A DNA stretch of 64,000 nt from Butyricimonas faecihominis (GTDB taxonomy: Bacteria > Bacteroidota > Bacteroidia > Bacteroidales > Marinifilaceae), in contig NZ_AP028155.1 in the NCBI RefSeq assembly GCF_033096445.1, forward strand, positions 873,880 through 937,879, written 5' to 3'. A program made the position numbers and the translations under genes. Each line of letters begins with the position of its first letter. Position 1 is the first letter of the stretch. Positions 26,564-35,952 of this stretch are shown here, in pieces. The notes under the pieces were generated by a model. It did no database searches. It was given only the letters and a program-made list of their open reading frames with translations, and had not been told where the DNA came from.

Positions 26564-26866
26564 CTATTCCGTGAAATCAACAAATGTCCGACTTTCCCGA
26601 ATCTTTTTGCAGTAATCACTTACTTTTACGTGTTCTGGATGAACTTTATAACGGGCGAGCGCTTCGGCATCGGCAAAAGTGGAGATTAGGACCGCATCGT
26701 ATGCCATATCGGATTCCTTTTCATTGATTCCGACCTGTAATGATATGATTTCCGGAACGATACCGACCAGTCTTTCCAAGCTTTCTTTCATAATTAACGC
26801 GTTCTCTGCTTTTGTTTTTCCCTCGGCAAACTCCTTGAGTTTCCACATGACAATATGTTTTAGCAT
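26564..26866 (-). CDS. Dabb (stress-responsive A/B barrel) family protein
   Basis: A 100-aa single-domain protein of the Dabb family, a dimeric alpha/beta-barrel fold. The start MLKHIVMWKLKEFAEGKTK and the later DAVLISTFADAEALARYKVH match the family pattern (H-I-V-x-F/W-K near the start, then Y-x-x-H-P-x-H). The function in bacteria is not defined; related folds bind small hydrophobic ligands or degrade heme and aromatics. It is transcribed divergently from the AAA gene. Confidence 0.88.
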   Translation of the reverse strand: MLKHIVMWKLKEFAEGKTKAENALIMKESLERLVGIVPEIISLQVGINEKESDMAYDAVLISTFADAEALARYKVHPEHVKVSDYCKKIRESRTFVDFTE

Positions 26867-26985
26867 ACTTTTTGATTTTAAATAATACGTTGCAAAAGTA
26901 GTCTTTTATAAAAAATAAAACTAATTTTGGATGCAAGGGAGGATCAGATGGGGGGATTGAAAAATAAATGTAAAACAAACGAGTT

Positions 26986-29900
26986 ATGGTGGAGAAGGCC
27001 AAAAAATCAAAAGCGTCAAAAGATCAGACTGCTACAGATATAAATTTCAAATTCAAGAGTATTCGCACAAGTTGTAGCGAGGTAATTGATTTTACCGGAA
27101 ACAAGCATTATCGTACGGTTTTCCGCTTGAACGAGGTCGAAACTTTGTTCGTGGACACGGAAGTGATAAATAAACAGTTTGATGAAAAAGCTTGGGATGC
27201 GGAGATTGTGGCGGCTTTGATATATATGCATGGAGAGCAACCTGTACTGGTGGCACAAAAAGGAGGAAAAGTTACCATCCCCGAAACGGAGTCTGTTTTT
27301 CAATTTTCAACTGCTTTTTCTGTCGAGGACTTTACAGACTTTAGGTTTCAAGAAGGAGCTTATCGGGTACAAGTGATGATAAACGGGCAAGCCGGGGTGT
27401 CGGATGAAATCCATTTGTTGGAACCGCATGATTTGTTCCGGGATTATTTTCAATTGTTGGATATTGGGTTTGACAAATGCGTGGAGGAAGCTCCTGATGT
27501 GCAGCGTCCTCACTCGTATCAGGCCTTTGCAGCCAAAGGATTGGAAGACGTTCGGTTCTATCTGGTGGCGGAGAATTTTTTATCGAGTGAATGGACGTAT
27601 GAATTTTTGATTAACGTGTTTGACGCTAACGGAATACTAAAAGCTAATCGAGTAGCTAAAGGAAATTATTACATTCCGAATCGGGAAGGAAAGCGTTTGC
27701 TTTGTTTTGCCTTGGATTTAGGGGCAGGATTGAGTAATTTTTGGGAAGAAGGGAAATATAGGGTTGAAGTATTGTGTTTTGATCAGCCTGTGATTCAATT
27801 GGAGTTTTCGATCGGGGAACAGGATTTACCTTACAATTTTACCGACGAAATTGCCGGAATCAACGGGCAGGTACATGAAGTGGCGGGAGAACCTTCAACT
27901 CCACAAGATAAGGAAGAGGCTCTATCCCGATTGTATCAGTTAGTGGGATTGCGTAAAGTGAAAGAGGAAATTACCCGGATGTACGAGTTGGCAGAATTCG
28001 TGAAAATGCGACAAGAGAACGGTTTTAACGATAAACTTCCGGTTTTGAATATGATCCTTATGGGGAATCCGGGAACAGGTAAACATTTGGTTACCGAGAT
28101 CACGGGAGAGATGTTTTACCGTTTGGGAGTACTGTCAAACGGTAAAGTGCATCGGTATAAGAGAGAGGATTTTACCCGTCCGGGAATGGCTGCGGAAGAA
28201 CAGTTGATTCGGGAGGCTATCACGAAGAGCATCGGAGGTATTCTGTTGATTGAGGATGCAGATGAATTGTACCCGACCAATGATCCGAATGATCCTTCTA
28301 TGCGTATTTTTACCGTGTTGTTGGGAATTTTGGAACAAGAGCAACCTTCTTTGTTGGTTGTCATGGCGGGCGATGTTATGGCATTGCAGGCTATTACAGA
28401 AGGAATTCCCGGCGTGAAAAAATGTTTCCCTTACCAATTTGTATTTGATGATTATTCGGCAGAGGAATTGATGGAAATTACTCATCAAATGTTGGAGAAG
28501 CGACAATTTAAGTTTACCTCGGAAGCAGAGGATAAGTTTTCCGATATGTTGAAGGATTGTTGTTCCGTGAGGGAATCCGGCTTTTCCAATGGTCGGTTTA
28601 TAGAAGAGCGACTGGATGATGCCTTGACACGGATGGCCAAGCGATTGATGGTAAATCACAAGGGTACACATACAAAGGAAGATATGATGTTGATCAAGGT
28701 GGAAGACATCGAAACACTGGAACAGCCGGATCCGAGTAAGTCTGTTGATGTGTTGAATGATATGATCGGATCTAAAGAGTTAAAAAACAGTTTGATTAGC
28801 TATATTAATTATATCTATTTTATCCGGGAAAGACAAAAGCATGGTTACGCGGATGTGATTCCGCCTTTGCACATGCTGTTCACCGGGAATCGGGGGACGG
28901 GGAAAACGACGGTGGCCCGAATGCTTGGGGAGATATTCGAGTCGGCCGGGATTCTGGAAAGTTCTATGGTGACCGTCAGGAGTAGGGGTGAAATTATCGG
29001 TGATGGTTCCATTCCTCCACAACAGATTGCCATGTATATTTTCGAACAGGCAAGAGGGGGTATTCTTTTCTTGGAAGATGCTCACACCTTGTTTCAGGAT
29101 AATGTAGGGGCCGCGGCATTAGGTGTTATTTTCGGGCAATTGTCGCCTACCGATAATGGAGATACCATTGTTATATTGAGTGGTGACCCGGAAGCGATGG
29201 ATAAAGCTCTGGCCGGAAATCCGAGAGTGAAGTCTCTTTTCCCGTATCATTTCCATTTTTCCGATTACACGCCGGAAGAGTTATTGGAGATAGCGATTCA
29301 GAAGGTGGCAGAGAAGAATTATACCCTGCATCCGAAAGCGAAAGAGGCATTTAAAAACTTGGTATCCCAAGTATGTAACGAGCATGATAAATTCTTTGGA
29401 AATGCTTTATTTGTCGAGAAGATGGTGGATAAAGCCATTCACAACCTATCTGCTCGAACCATGAAGATCAGGAAGGAGCGGGAACTTACTCGAAAGGAGA
29501 TTACGACATTGATGGCCGTGGATATTCCGACGGCAACTTCCGAGCTACCCAATTCTTATAAAGATACTTTCGACGAGAAAGAGATTGCCTCGGCTTTGAA
29601 GGATCTGGATCACATGGTGGGACAGACGAAACTCAAAAAACAGATTCATGATTTCGTGGATTTGGCTCGTCATTATAATCAACAAGGGACGAAACTAAAT
29701 ACCCGTGTATCATTACAATGGTGCTTTACCGGGAACTCCGGAATGGGAAAAGGAACAGTTGCTCGGATTATTGCCCGTATTTATAAAGCTATGGGGATTA
29801 TAGATAAAAGTGAGGTTACAAGTTTTAAAGTAGAACGTTTACTCGGGTTGACCGAGGAAGATGTTATACAAAGTATCGGTATGGCTCTATTACAATCGAA

Positions 29901-30435
29901 AGGAGGGTTATTTTTCTTCGATGAAGATTCCAGTAGTCTGAATGAAGTTTCCGGTTTCCGGGATCGGGTAAGGGCGATTCTTGTGAATCAGTTGGCAACA
30001 CAACCGGGGGCTTATAACGTGATCTATGCGAAACAAGATCCTCCCCGTCAGATTATCAACGACGAGGTTGAAAAGGTTTCTGATATGATTAATATTCTTG
30101 TTTTTGAGGATTATACGGCTGATCAGTTAATGGAAATATTGAAACGTGATCTTGCCACGGATAATGCCCGGATGACGAGAATGGCTCAACAACACATGGA
30201 ACAATTTATATCTTATATTGTCGCGAATAAAAAACGTAGTCATGCCAGTGCCCGGTTAATCAAACTGGTTGCAGAGATGATGATTCGGAATCGGGTACAG
30301 CGCTTGGCCCAGAATAAGAAAGCGAATGACGTGGATGTGAAACATTCGGTCACGAAACAGGATGTTGAAATGTTCACGCCTACCATGTTGGATAGTATGA
30401 CATCAGAAAGGAATACAATCGGGTACAAGCAATGA
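26986..30435 (+). CDS. Triple-AAA (CbbX/SpoVK-like) ATPase
   Basis: A 1149-aa cytoplasmic protein. The first ~300 residues form a beta-rich non-ATPase region. Three CbbX/SpoVK-like AAA modules follow at about 310-570, 590-855 and 875-1130. P-loops are at 360-367 (GNPGTGKH), 634-641 (GNRGTGKT) and 916-923 (GNSGMGKG). Walker B-like strands are GGILLIEDADEL, GGILFLEDAHTLF and GGLFFFDEDSSSL. Only the middle P-loop keeps the canonical Lys-Thr; the first has His and the third Gly at that site. The protein probably forms a ring or scaffold with one main active site per chain. Its stop overlaps the MATE start codon. Partners are unknown. Confidence 0.86.
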   Translation: MVEKAKKSKASKDQTATDINFKFKSIRTSCSEVIDFTGNKHYRTVFRLNEVETLFVDTEVINKQFDEKAWDAEIVAALIYMHGEQPVLVAQKGGKVTIPETESVFQFSTAFSVEDFTDFRFQEGAYRVQVMINGQAGVSDEIHLLEPHDLFRDYFQLLDIGFDKCVEEAPDVQRPHSYQAFAAKGLEDVRFYLVAENFLSSEWTYEFLINVFDANGILKANRVAKGNYYIPNREGKRLLCFALDLGAGLSNFWEEGKYRVEVLCFDQPVIQLEFSIGEQDLPYNFTDEIAGINGQVHEVAGEPSTPQDKEEALSRLYQLVGLRKVKEEITRMYELAEFVKMRQENGFNDKLPVLNMILMGNPGTGKHLVTEITGEMFYRLGVLSNGKVHRYKREDFTRPGMAAEEQLIREAITKSIGGILLIEDADELYPTNDPNDPSMRIFTVLLGILEQEQPSLLVVMAGDVMALQAITEGIPGVKKCFPYQFVFDDYSAEELMEITHQMLEKRQFKFTSEAEDKFSDMLKDCCSVRESGFSNGRFIEERLDDALTRMAKRLMVNHKGTHTKEDMMLIKVEDIETLEQPDPSKSVDVLNDMIGSKELKNSLISYINYIYFIRERQKHGYADVIPPLHMLFTGNRGTGKTTVARMLGEIFESAGILESSMVTVRSRGEIIGDGSIPPQQIAMYIFEQARGGILFLEDAHTLFQDNVGAAALGVIFGQLSPTDNGDTIVILSGDPEAMDKALAGNPRVKSLFPYHFHFSDYTPEELLEIAIQKVAEKNYTLHPKAKEAFKNLVSQVCNEHDKFFGNALFVEKMVDKAIHNLSARTMKIRKERELTRKEITTLMAVDIPTATSELPNSYKDTFDEKEIASALKDLDHMVGQTKLKKQIHDFVDLARHYNQQGTKLNTRVSLQWCFTGNSGMGKGTVARIIARIYKAMGIIDKSEVTSFKVERLLGLTEEDVIQSIGMALLQSKGGLFFFDEDSSSLNEVSGFRDRVRAILVNQLATQPGAYNVIYAKQDPPRQIINDEVEKVSDMINILVFEDYTADQLMEILKRDLATDNARMTRMAQQHMEQFISYIVANKKRSHASARLIKLVAEMMIRNRVQRLAQNKKANDVDVKHSVTKQDVEMFTPTMLDSMTSERNTIGYKQ

Positions 30436-31745
30436 ATCGCAGAATACTTCATCTTGCTATTCCTTCTATCGTGTCTAATATTACCGTTCCTTTGTTGGGA
30501 TTGGTGGACGTAACGATCGTGGGACATTTAGGGGCGACAGCCTATATCGGTGCCATCGCTGTGGGAGGATTGTTATTTAATATTCTTTACTGGAATTTCG
30601 GTTTTCTACGAATGGGAACCAGTGGGCTGACTTCACAAGCATACGGTCGGAAAGATAAAGATGCTGAAATACGGGTACTTGTGCAGGCGGTGAGTGTCGG
30701 TTTATTTTCAGCCTTGGCCATGTTGATTCTGCAATACCCGATAGAACGGCTGGCTTTTCGACTATTGGATACAAGTGCGGAGGTGGAACAATACGCGGTC
30801 TCTTATTTTAGAATTTGTATTTGGGGGGCCCCGGCGGTGTTGGCACAATACGGTTTCACGGGGTGGTTTATCGGAATGCAAAATTCCCGTTACCCGATGT
30901 ATATTGCCATTGTGATGAACGTGATTAATATCGTGTGTAGTTCCTGTTTTGTCTTTTTGTTCGGGATGAAGGTGGAAGGCGTGGCTTTGGGGACAGTTGT
31001 TGCGCAATATTCAGGAGTGATGATGGCTTGGTGGCTTTGGTTTTATAATTACAAAGAACTGCGGGGACGGATCACGTTTAGAGGAAGTCTTCAATTGATA
31101 GCTATGCGGCGTTTTTTTGCCGTGAACCGGGATATATTTCTTCGGACACTTTGCTTGATCGGAGTGACAACATTCTTTACTTCAACAGGAGCCCGTCAAG
31201 GAGATGTAATTCTGGCTGTTAATACATTGCTCATGCAGTTGTTTACCTTGTTTTCCTATATCATGGACGGTTTTGCATACGCGGGGGAAGCTCTGTCGGG
31301 GCGTTACGTGGGAGCCTGTAATTTGGTACAATTGAAACGGGCGGTGAAGGCATTGTTCGGCTGGGGAGTTGGTTTATCATTGGTTTTCACGTTATTGTAC
31401 GGGATAGGAGGAGAGAATTTCTTGGGATTGTTAACGAATGACACGGTCGTGATAGAGACTGCCGGGCATTATTTTTACTGGGTGCTTGCTATTCCGCTAG
31501 CGGGATTTGCTGCCTTTCTGTGGGATGGAATTCTGATCGGGGCCACGGCTACCCGTTTTATGTTATGGGCCATGCTGGTGGCTTCCGGTAGTTTTTTTGT
31601 GATCTATTATTGTTTTTCCGGGGCTACGAATAACCATATGTTATGGTTGGCTTTCTTGGTTTACCTTGCGCTACGCGGGATTATGCAGACTTTATGGAGC
31701 CGAAAGGTGTTCACTTTAAAATATCTCCAAAGTCTGAGATCATAA
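30432..31745 (+). CDS. MATE family efflux transporter
   Basis: A 437-aa inner-membrane protein with 12 predicted helices, typical of multidrug and toxic compound extrusion carriers (DinF-like branch). The N-terminus ILHLAIPSIVSNITVPLLGL and the stretch GHLGATAYIGAIAVGG match the first MATE half. These carriers expel cationic compounds using Na+ or H+ gradients. The ATG overlaps the stop of the AAA gene by 4 bp (ATGA), which points to translational coupling. Confidence 0.93.
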   Translation: MNRRILHLAIPSIVSNITVPLLGLVDVTIVGHLGATAYIGAIAVGGLLFNILYWNFGFLRMGTSGLTSQAYGRKDKDAEIRVLVQAVSVGLFSALAMLILQYPIERLAFRLLDTSAEVEQYAVSYFRICIWGAPAVLAQYGFTGWFIGMQNSRYPMYIAIVMNVINIVCSSCFVFLFGMKVEGVALGTVVAQYSGVMMAWWLWFYNYKELRGRITFRGSLQLIAMRRFFAVNRDIFLRTLCLIGVTTFFTSTGARQGDVILAVNTLLMQLFTLFSYIMDGFAYAGEALSGRYVGACNLVQLKRAVKALFGWGVGLSLVFTLLYGIGGENFLGLLTNDTVVIETAGHYFYWVLAIPLAGFAAFLWDGILIGATATRFMLWAMLVASGSFFVIYYCFSGATNNHMLWLAFLVYLALRGIMQTLWSRKVFTLKYLQSLRS

Positions 31746-31831
31746 ATTGAAGATCGGATAGGTTTATTTGCCCGCTTTTTATTATATTCGCGGTGCAAAT
31801 ACGTGTAGTTGAAAATAAACAAATAAAACAC

Positions 31832-34800
31832 ATGGCTATAGTATTCTATCAAAAAGATGCAACAGTGTATGCCGTACACTATAAAGAATCGGAAAATCCT
31901 TTAGATGTAAGTAAGTTAGAATGGTTATTCAGTGGGGCTAAGAAAGTTCAAAGCGATTCACTGGAAAGCTTTTTCGTGGGACCTCGTCGGGAAATGATTA
32001 CCCCGTGGAGTACTAATGCCGTGGAGATTACTCAGAATATGGGTATTTCCGGTATCTTGCGGATAGAGGAATTTACTCGTGTGGAAGATGAAAAAGCGGC
32101 TTTTGACCCGATGCTTCAAGCATTTTACAAGGGTCTGAATCAAGATACGTTTACTATTGATAAGAAACCGGACCCGATCGTGTATATCGAGGATATCCGG
32201 GCATATAACCAACAGGAGGGATTGGCGCTGAATGAAGATGAAATCTCTTATCTGGAAGGTCTGAGCAAGAAATTGAACCGTCGGTTGACAGATTCCGAGG
32301 TATTCGGTTTTTCACAAGTGAATTCCGAGCATTGCCGTCATAAGATTTTCGGAGGTACGTTTATTATTGATGGGGAAGAACAGGAAGAGTCTTTGTTCTC
32401 CATGATCAAGAAAACTTCCCGAACGAACCCGAACCGGATTGTTTCGGCCTACAAAGATAACTGCGCTTTCATTGAAGGACCGGCCACGGTGCAGTTTGCC
32501 CCGGCAACACCGGACAAACCGGATTTCTACACGCAAAAAGATATTAACACGGTTATTTCATTGAAAGCGGAAACTCATAACTTCCCGACCACGGTAGAGC
32601 CTTTTAACGGGGCCGCAACCGGTTCCGGTGGTGAGATCCGTGACCGTATAGCCGGGGGACAAGCATCACTTCCGTTGGCAGGCACGGCCGTTTACATGAC
32701 ATCATATCCGCGCTTGGAGGCAGGTCGTCCTTGGGAATCGGCTATTGATCCTCGGAAATGGTTATACCAGACTCCGGAAGATATTCTGATCAAGGCTTCT
32801 AACGGGGCATCTGATTTTGGAAATAAATTCGGACAACCCCTTATCGTGGGTTCCGTGTTCACGTTCGAGCATGAGGAACACGAAAAGACGTATGGTTACG
32901 ATAAGGTAATCATGCAGGCGGGTGGTATCGGTTTTGGTAATAAAGAACAAGCCATGAAAAAGACCCCGGAAGTTGGCGAACAGGTTGTTCTGCTAGGGGG
33001 TGATAATTATCGCATCGGAATGGGTGGTGGTGCCGTTTCTTCCGTGGATACGGGAGTATATGCCAACGCTATTGAGTTGAATGCGGTGCAACGTTCCAAT
33101 CCGGAAATGCAAAGACGGGTATGTAATGCCATCCGGTCTATGGCCGAGAGCGATGTAAACCCGATTGTTTCTATTCACGACCACGGGGCAGGAGGACATT
33201 TGAACTGCTTGTCCGAGCTGGTGGAGGAAACAGGTGGATTGATTCACTTGGAGAAATTGCCTGTCGGTGATCCTACACTTTCCGACAAAGAGATCGTGGG
33301 AAATGAATCCCAAGAACGGATGGGCCTCGTAATGAAAGCAAAGGACGTGGAGACCTTGCGGCGTGTGGCTGATCGGGAACGGGCTCCGATGTACGTGATC
33401 GGGGAGACCACGGGAGATCATCGTTTCGTGTTTGAGGACGCCAGAACCGGAGAGAAGCCTATTGATCTGGAGATGACGGATATGTTCGGAAATCCCCCGA
33501 AAACAGTGATGGAGGATAAAACCAAAAGAGAACATTTCGCCGATGTTGAATATAGTGAAGATAAAGTTGAAGAATATATCGAGCAAGTTTTGCAGCTTGA
33601 GGCTGTTGCTTGTAAGGATTGGTTGACAAGTAAAGTTGACCGTTCTATTACCGGTCGTGTGGCCCGTCAGCAATGCGCCGGACCTTTACAGTTACCTTTG
33701 AATGACTTGGGTGCCATGGCTCTCGATTATCGTGGAGAAAGAGGTATTGCCACTTCCATCGGACACGCTCCGGTAGCTGCGTTGGCAAATCCGGCTTGCG
33801 GTTCGAGATTGGCTATTGCAGAGGCCTTGACCAATTTGGTTTGGGCTCCTATCGAACAGGGAATTAAAGGTGTATCGTTGTCTGCTAACTGGATGTGGCC
33901 TTGTAAAAATGCCGGAGAAGATGCCCGTTTATATAAAGCCGTACAAGCTGCCAGTGATTTTGCTATTGAGTTGGGAATCAATATCCCGACGGGAAAAGAC
34001 TCTCTTTCCATGACGCAAAAGTATGGCAAGGATAAGGTGTACGCCCCGGGAACCGTGATTATTTCTACCGTGGGTGAGGTTACCGATGTGAAGAAGATTG
34101 TTTCTCCGGTACTGAAACCGGATCAAGATTCTGAAATCGTGTATATTGATTTCTCTTTTGATAAATTGCAATTGGGCGGTTCCAGTTTTGCTCAAGTGTT
34201 GAACCGGGTAGGTAAAGAGACCCCGGATGTAAAGGATGCCGATTATTTCGTGAATGCTTTCATGGCAATACAGCGTTTGGTTGAGGAAGGGTATGTTTTA
34301 GCCGGACACGATATTTCTGCCGGAGGTATGATCACGACCTTGTTGGAAATGTGTTTTGCCGATAATCGCTTGGGATTGGATATTGATTTTTCTTACCTAG
34401 CTGAAAAGGACATCGTGAAGATCTTGTTCGCGGAGAATCCGGGTGTACTAGTACAGATTAAGGATTGCAAGAAGGTTGCCGCTATCTTGGATGAAGCGGG
34501 AGTGGCTTACAATTTCTTGGGACGCTTGGGTAAGGCCGGAAAGTTGAATATCAAGAAAGACGGTAAAAACTTCCACTTGGATATTTCGTCATTAAGAGAC
34601 TTGTGGTTTAAGACATCTTATTTGTTAGATCGTCGTCAGAGTGGCAATGAGTTGGCCCTTGAAAGATATAAAAACTATAAGAATCATGATCTGAAATACA
34701 AGTTTGCACCTTCATTCAGTGGTAAGCTTTCCCAATATGGATTGGATGTTAACCGTGTTAAACCTTCGGGCATAAAAGCTGCCGTTATCCGGGAGAAAGG

Positions 34801-35521
34801 ATGTCAGTGCGAGCGGGAAACGGCATGGGCGATGCACTTGGCCGGTTTTGACGTGAAGGATGTTCACATGACAGACCTTGTTTCTGGAAGAGAGACTTTG
34901 GAAGACGTGAACTTTATCGTGTTTGTTGGTGGGTTCTCGAACTCGGACGTGCTTGGTTCTGCTAAAGGATGGGCCGGAGCTTTCAAATATAACGAAAAGG
35001 CTCGGGTGGCTTTGGAAAACTTCTATAAACGTGAAGATACTTTGAGTTTGGGTATTTGTAACGGTTGCCAGTTGATGGTTGAGCTAGACTTGGTCTACCC
35101 GGAACATGGCGAGAAGGCGAAGATGTTGCATAATGCATCCCACAAACTGGAATCCGCATTCTTGAGCGTGGATGTCGTGGAGAGCAATTCCGTGTTGTTG
35201 AAGTCATTAGTCGGATCTCGTTTGGGAATCTGGGTGGCTCACGGAGAGGGACAATTCCAATTACCTTACGGACAGGAAGAATATAATATTCCACTTCGAT
35301 ACAGCCATGACACTTACCCGGCGAATCCGAATGGATCACCTTTTGCCACGGCAGCTATTTGTAGTAAAGACGGGCGTCACTTGGCAATGATGCCTCACTT
35401 GGAACGTTCTCTTCACCCGTGGAACTGGGCATATTATGCCGAGGATCGGAAGGAAGATGAAGTCAGCCCGTGGATTGAAGCGTTTGTAAATGCTCGTTTG
35501 TGGATTGAAGAGCATAAATAA
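31832..35521 (+). CDS. purL: Phosphoribosylformylglycinamidine synthase (large type)
   Basis: A 1229-aa enzyme for the fourth step of purine synthesis: FGAR plus glutamine plus ATP gives FGAM. I start at the ATG at 31832 (MAIVFYQKDATVYAV); an in-frame GTG at 31793 adds 13 unlikely residues. The N-terminal and linker domains, two AIR-synthase-like halves (VNSEHCRHKIFGG, LKAETHNFPTTVEPF, VSIHDHGAGGHLNCLSELVEE) and the C-terminal glutaminase are all present. The glutaminase has its Cys nucleophile in LGICNGCQLM and a His/Glu pair in MPHLERSLHPW. A strong terminator follows. Confidence 0.98.
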   Translation: MAIVFYQKDATVYAVHYKESENPLDVSKLEWLFSGAKKVQSDSLESFFVGPRREMITPWSTNAVEITQNMGISGILRIEEFTRVEDEKAAFDPMLQAFYKGLNQDTFTIDKKPDPIVYIEDIRAYNQQEGLALNEDEISYLEGLSKKLNRRLTDSEVFGFSQVNSEHCRHKIFGGTFIIDGEEQEESLFSMIKKTSRTNPNRIVSAYKDNCAFIEGPATVQFAPATPDKPDFYTQKDINTVISLKAETHNFPTTVEPFNGAATGSGGEIRDRIAGGQASLPLAGTAVYMTSYPRLEAGRPWESAIDPRKWLYQTPEDILIKASNGASDFGNKFGQPLIVGSVFTFEHEEHEKTYGYDKVIMQAGGIGFGNKEQAMKKTPEVGEQVVLLGGDNYRIGMGGGAVSSVDTGVYANAIELNAVQRSNPEMQRRVCNAIRSMAESDVNPIVSIHDHGAGGHLNCLSELVEETGGLIHLEKLPVGDPTLSDKEIVGNESQERMGLVMKAKDVETLRRVADRERAPMYVIGETTGDHRFVFEDARTGEKPIDLEMTDMFGNPPKTVMEDKTKREHFADVEYSEDKVEEYIEQVLQLEAVACKDWLTSKVDRSITGRVARQQCAGPLQLPLNDLGAMALDYRGERGIATSIGHAPVAALANPACGSRLAIAEALTNLVWAPIEQGIKGVSLSANWMWPCKNAGEDARLYKAVQAASDFAIELGINIPTGKDSLSMTQKYGKDKVYAPGTVIISTVGEVTDVKKIVSPVLKPDQDSEIVYIDFSFDKLQLGGSSFAQVLNRVGKETPDVKDADYFVNAFMAIQRLVEEGYVLAGHDISAGGMITTLLEMCFADNRLGLDIDFSYLAEKDIVKILFAENPGVLVQIKDCKKVAAILDEAGVAYNFLGRLGKAGKLNIKKDGKNFHLDISSLRDLWFKTSYLLDRRQSGNELALERYKNYKNHDLKYKFAPSFSGKLSQYGLDVNRVKPSGIKAAVIREKGCQCERETAWAMHLAGFDVKDVHMTDLVSGRETLEDVNFIVFVGGFSNSDVLGSAKGWAGAFKYNEKARVALENFYKREDTLSLGICNGCQLMVELDLVYPEHGEKAKMLHNASHKLESAFLSVDVVESNSVLLKSLVGSRLGIWVAHGEGQFQLPYGQEEYNIPLRYSHDTYPANPNGSPFATAAICSKDGRHLAMMPHLERSLHPWNWAYYAEDRKEDEVSPWIEAFVNARLWIEEHK

Positions 35522-35952
35522 TATAAGTCTTGCAAATCAAAATAAAAGAGGGCAACCCCAAAGCCATTTAAACAAGACTTTGGGGTTGCCTTCTTTTATT
35601 TCATACCCCCTTACATGAAGAGGATTTCTCGAATTTATATGTATTTTTTAGATCAACTATCTCGGTATAAGATGGTTATCAGACAACAAGTGCTTTATTA
35701 CTCTTATAATACGCTGTTACTCTATTGTTTGGCTAGGTCTTCTCCGTGCTTTCTCCGTGTCACTAGCGAGTGATCGCCGGAGGAAATACATTTGAACACG
35801 GCACAAATCGAGATGGAGACATATAAGAACATCGAAGGAACATTAGTATGATCTAGAGGTAATCAAACAACGACAAGATTTTGTTCAACAAAATTTAAAC
35901 AAACTCTAAATAAAATGATATATTTGTGAAAGTAGATATAAATTTCTCGATC
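35522..35952. other. Non-coding region between purL and the PQQ-propeller gene
   Basis: About 430 bp. It starts with the purL terminator. A compact hairpin block lies at 35742-35782: two CTCCG copies, with CACT/AGTG nested inside CTCCG/CGGAG. A possible -7 box TATATTTG (35919-35926) lies just before the next gene. The rest has no gene that I can support. Confidence 0.6.
35543..35600 (+). terminator. purL terminator
   Basis: A stem of about 20 bp with one mismatch (35544-35563 with 35578-35597) encloses a 14-nt loop. An A-run precedes it and TTTTATTT follows. Confidence 0.92.

Noticed and set aside
28135-28671. 178-aa minus-strand ORF opposite the AAA gene
   Set aside because: It lies wholly inside a strongly supported gene and has no protein-like motif or upstream signals.
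32993-33673. 226-aa minus-strand ORF opposite purL
   Set aside because: It is a shadow of the conserved PurL reading frame and has no independent support.
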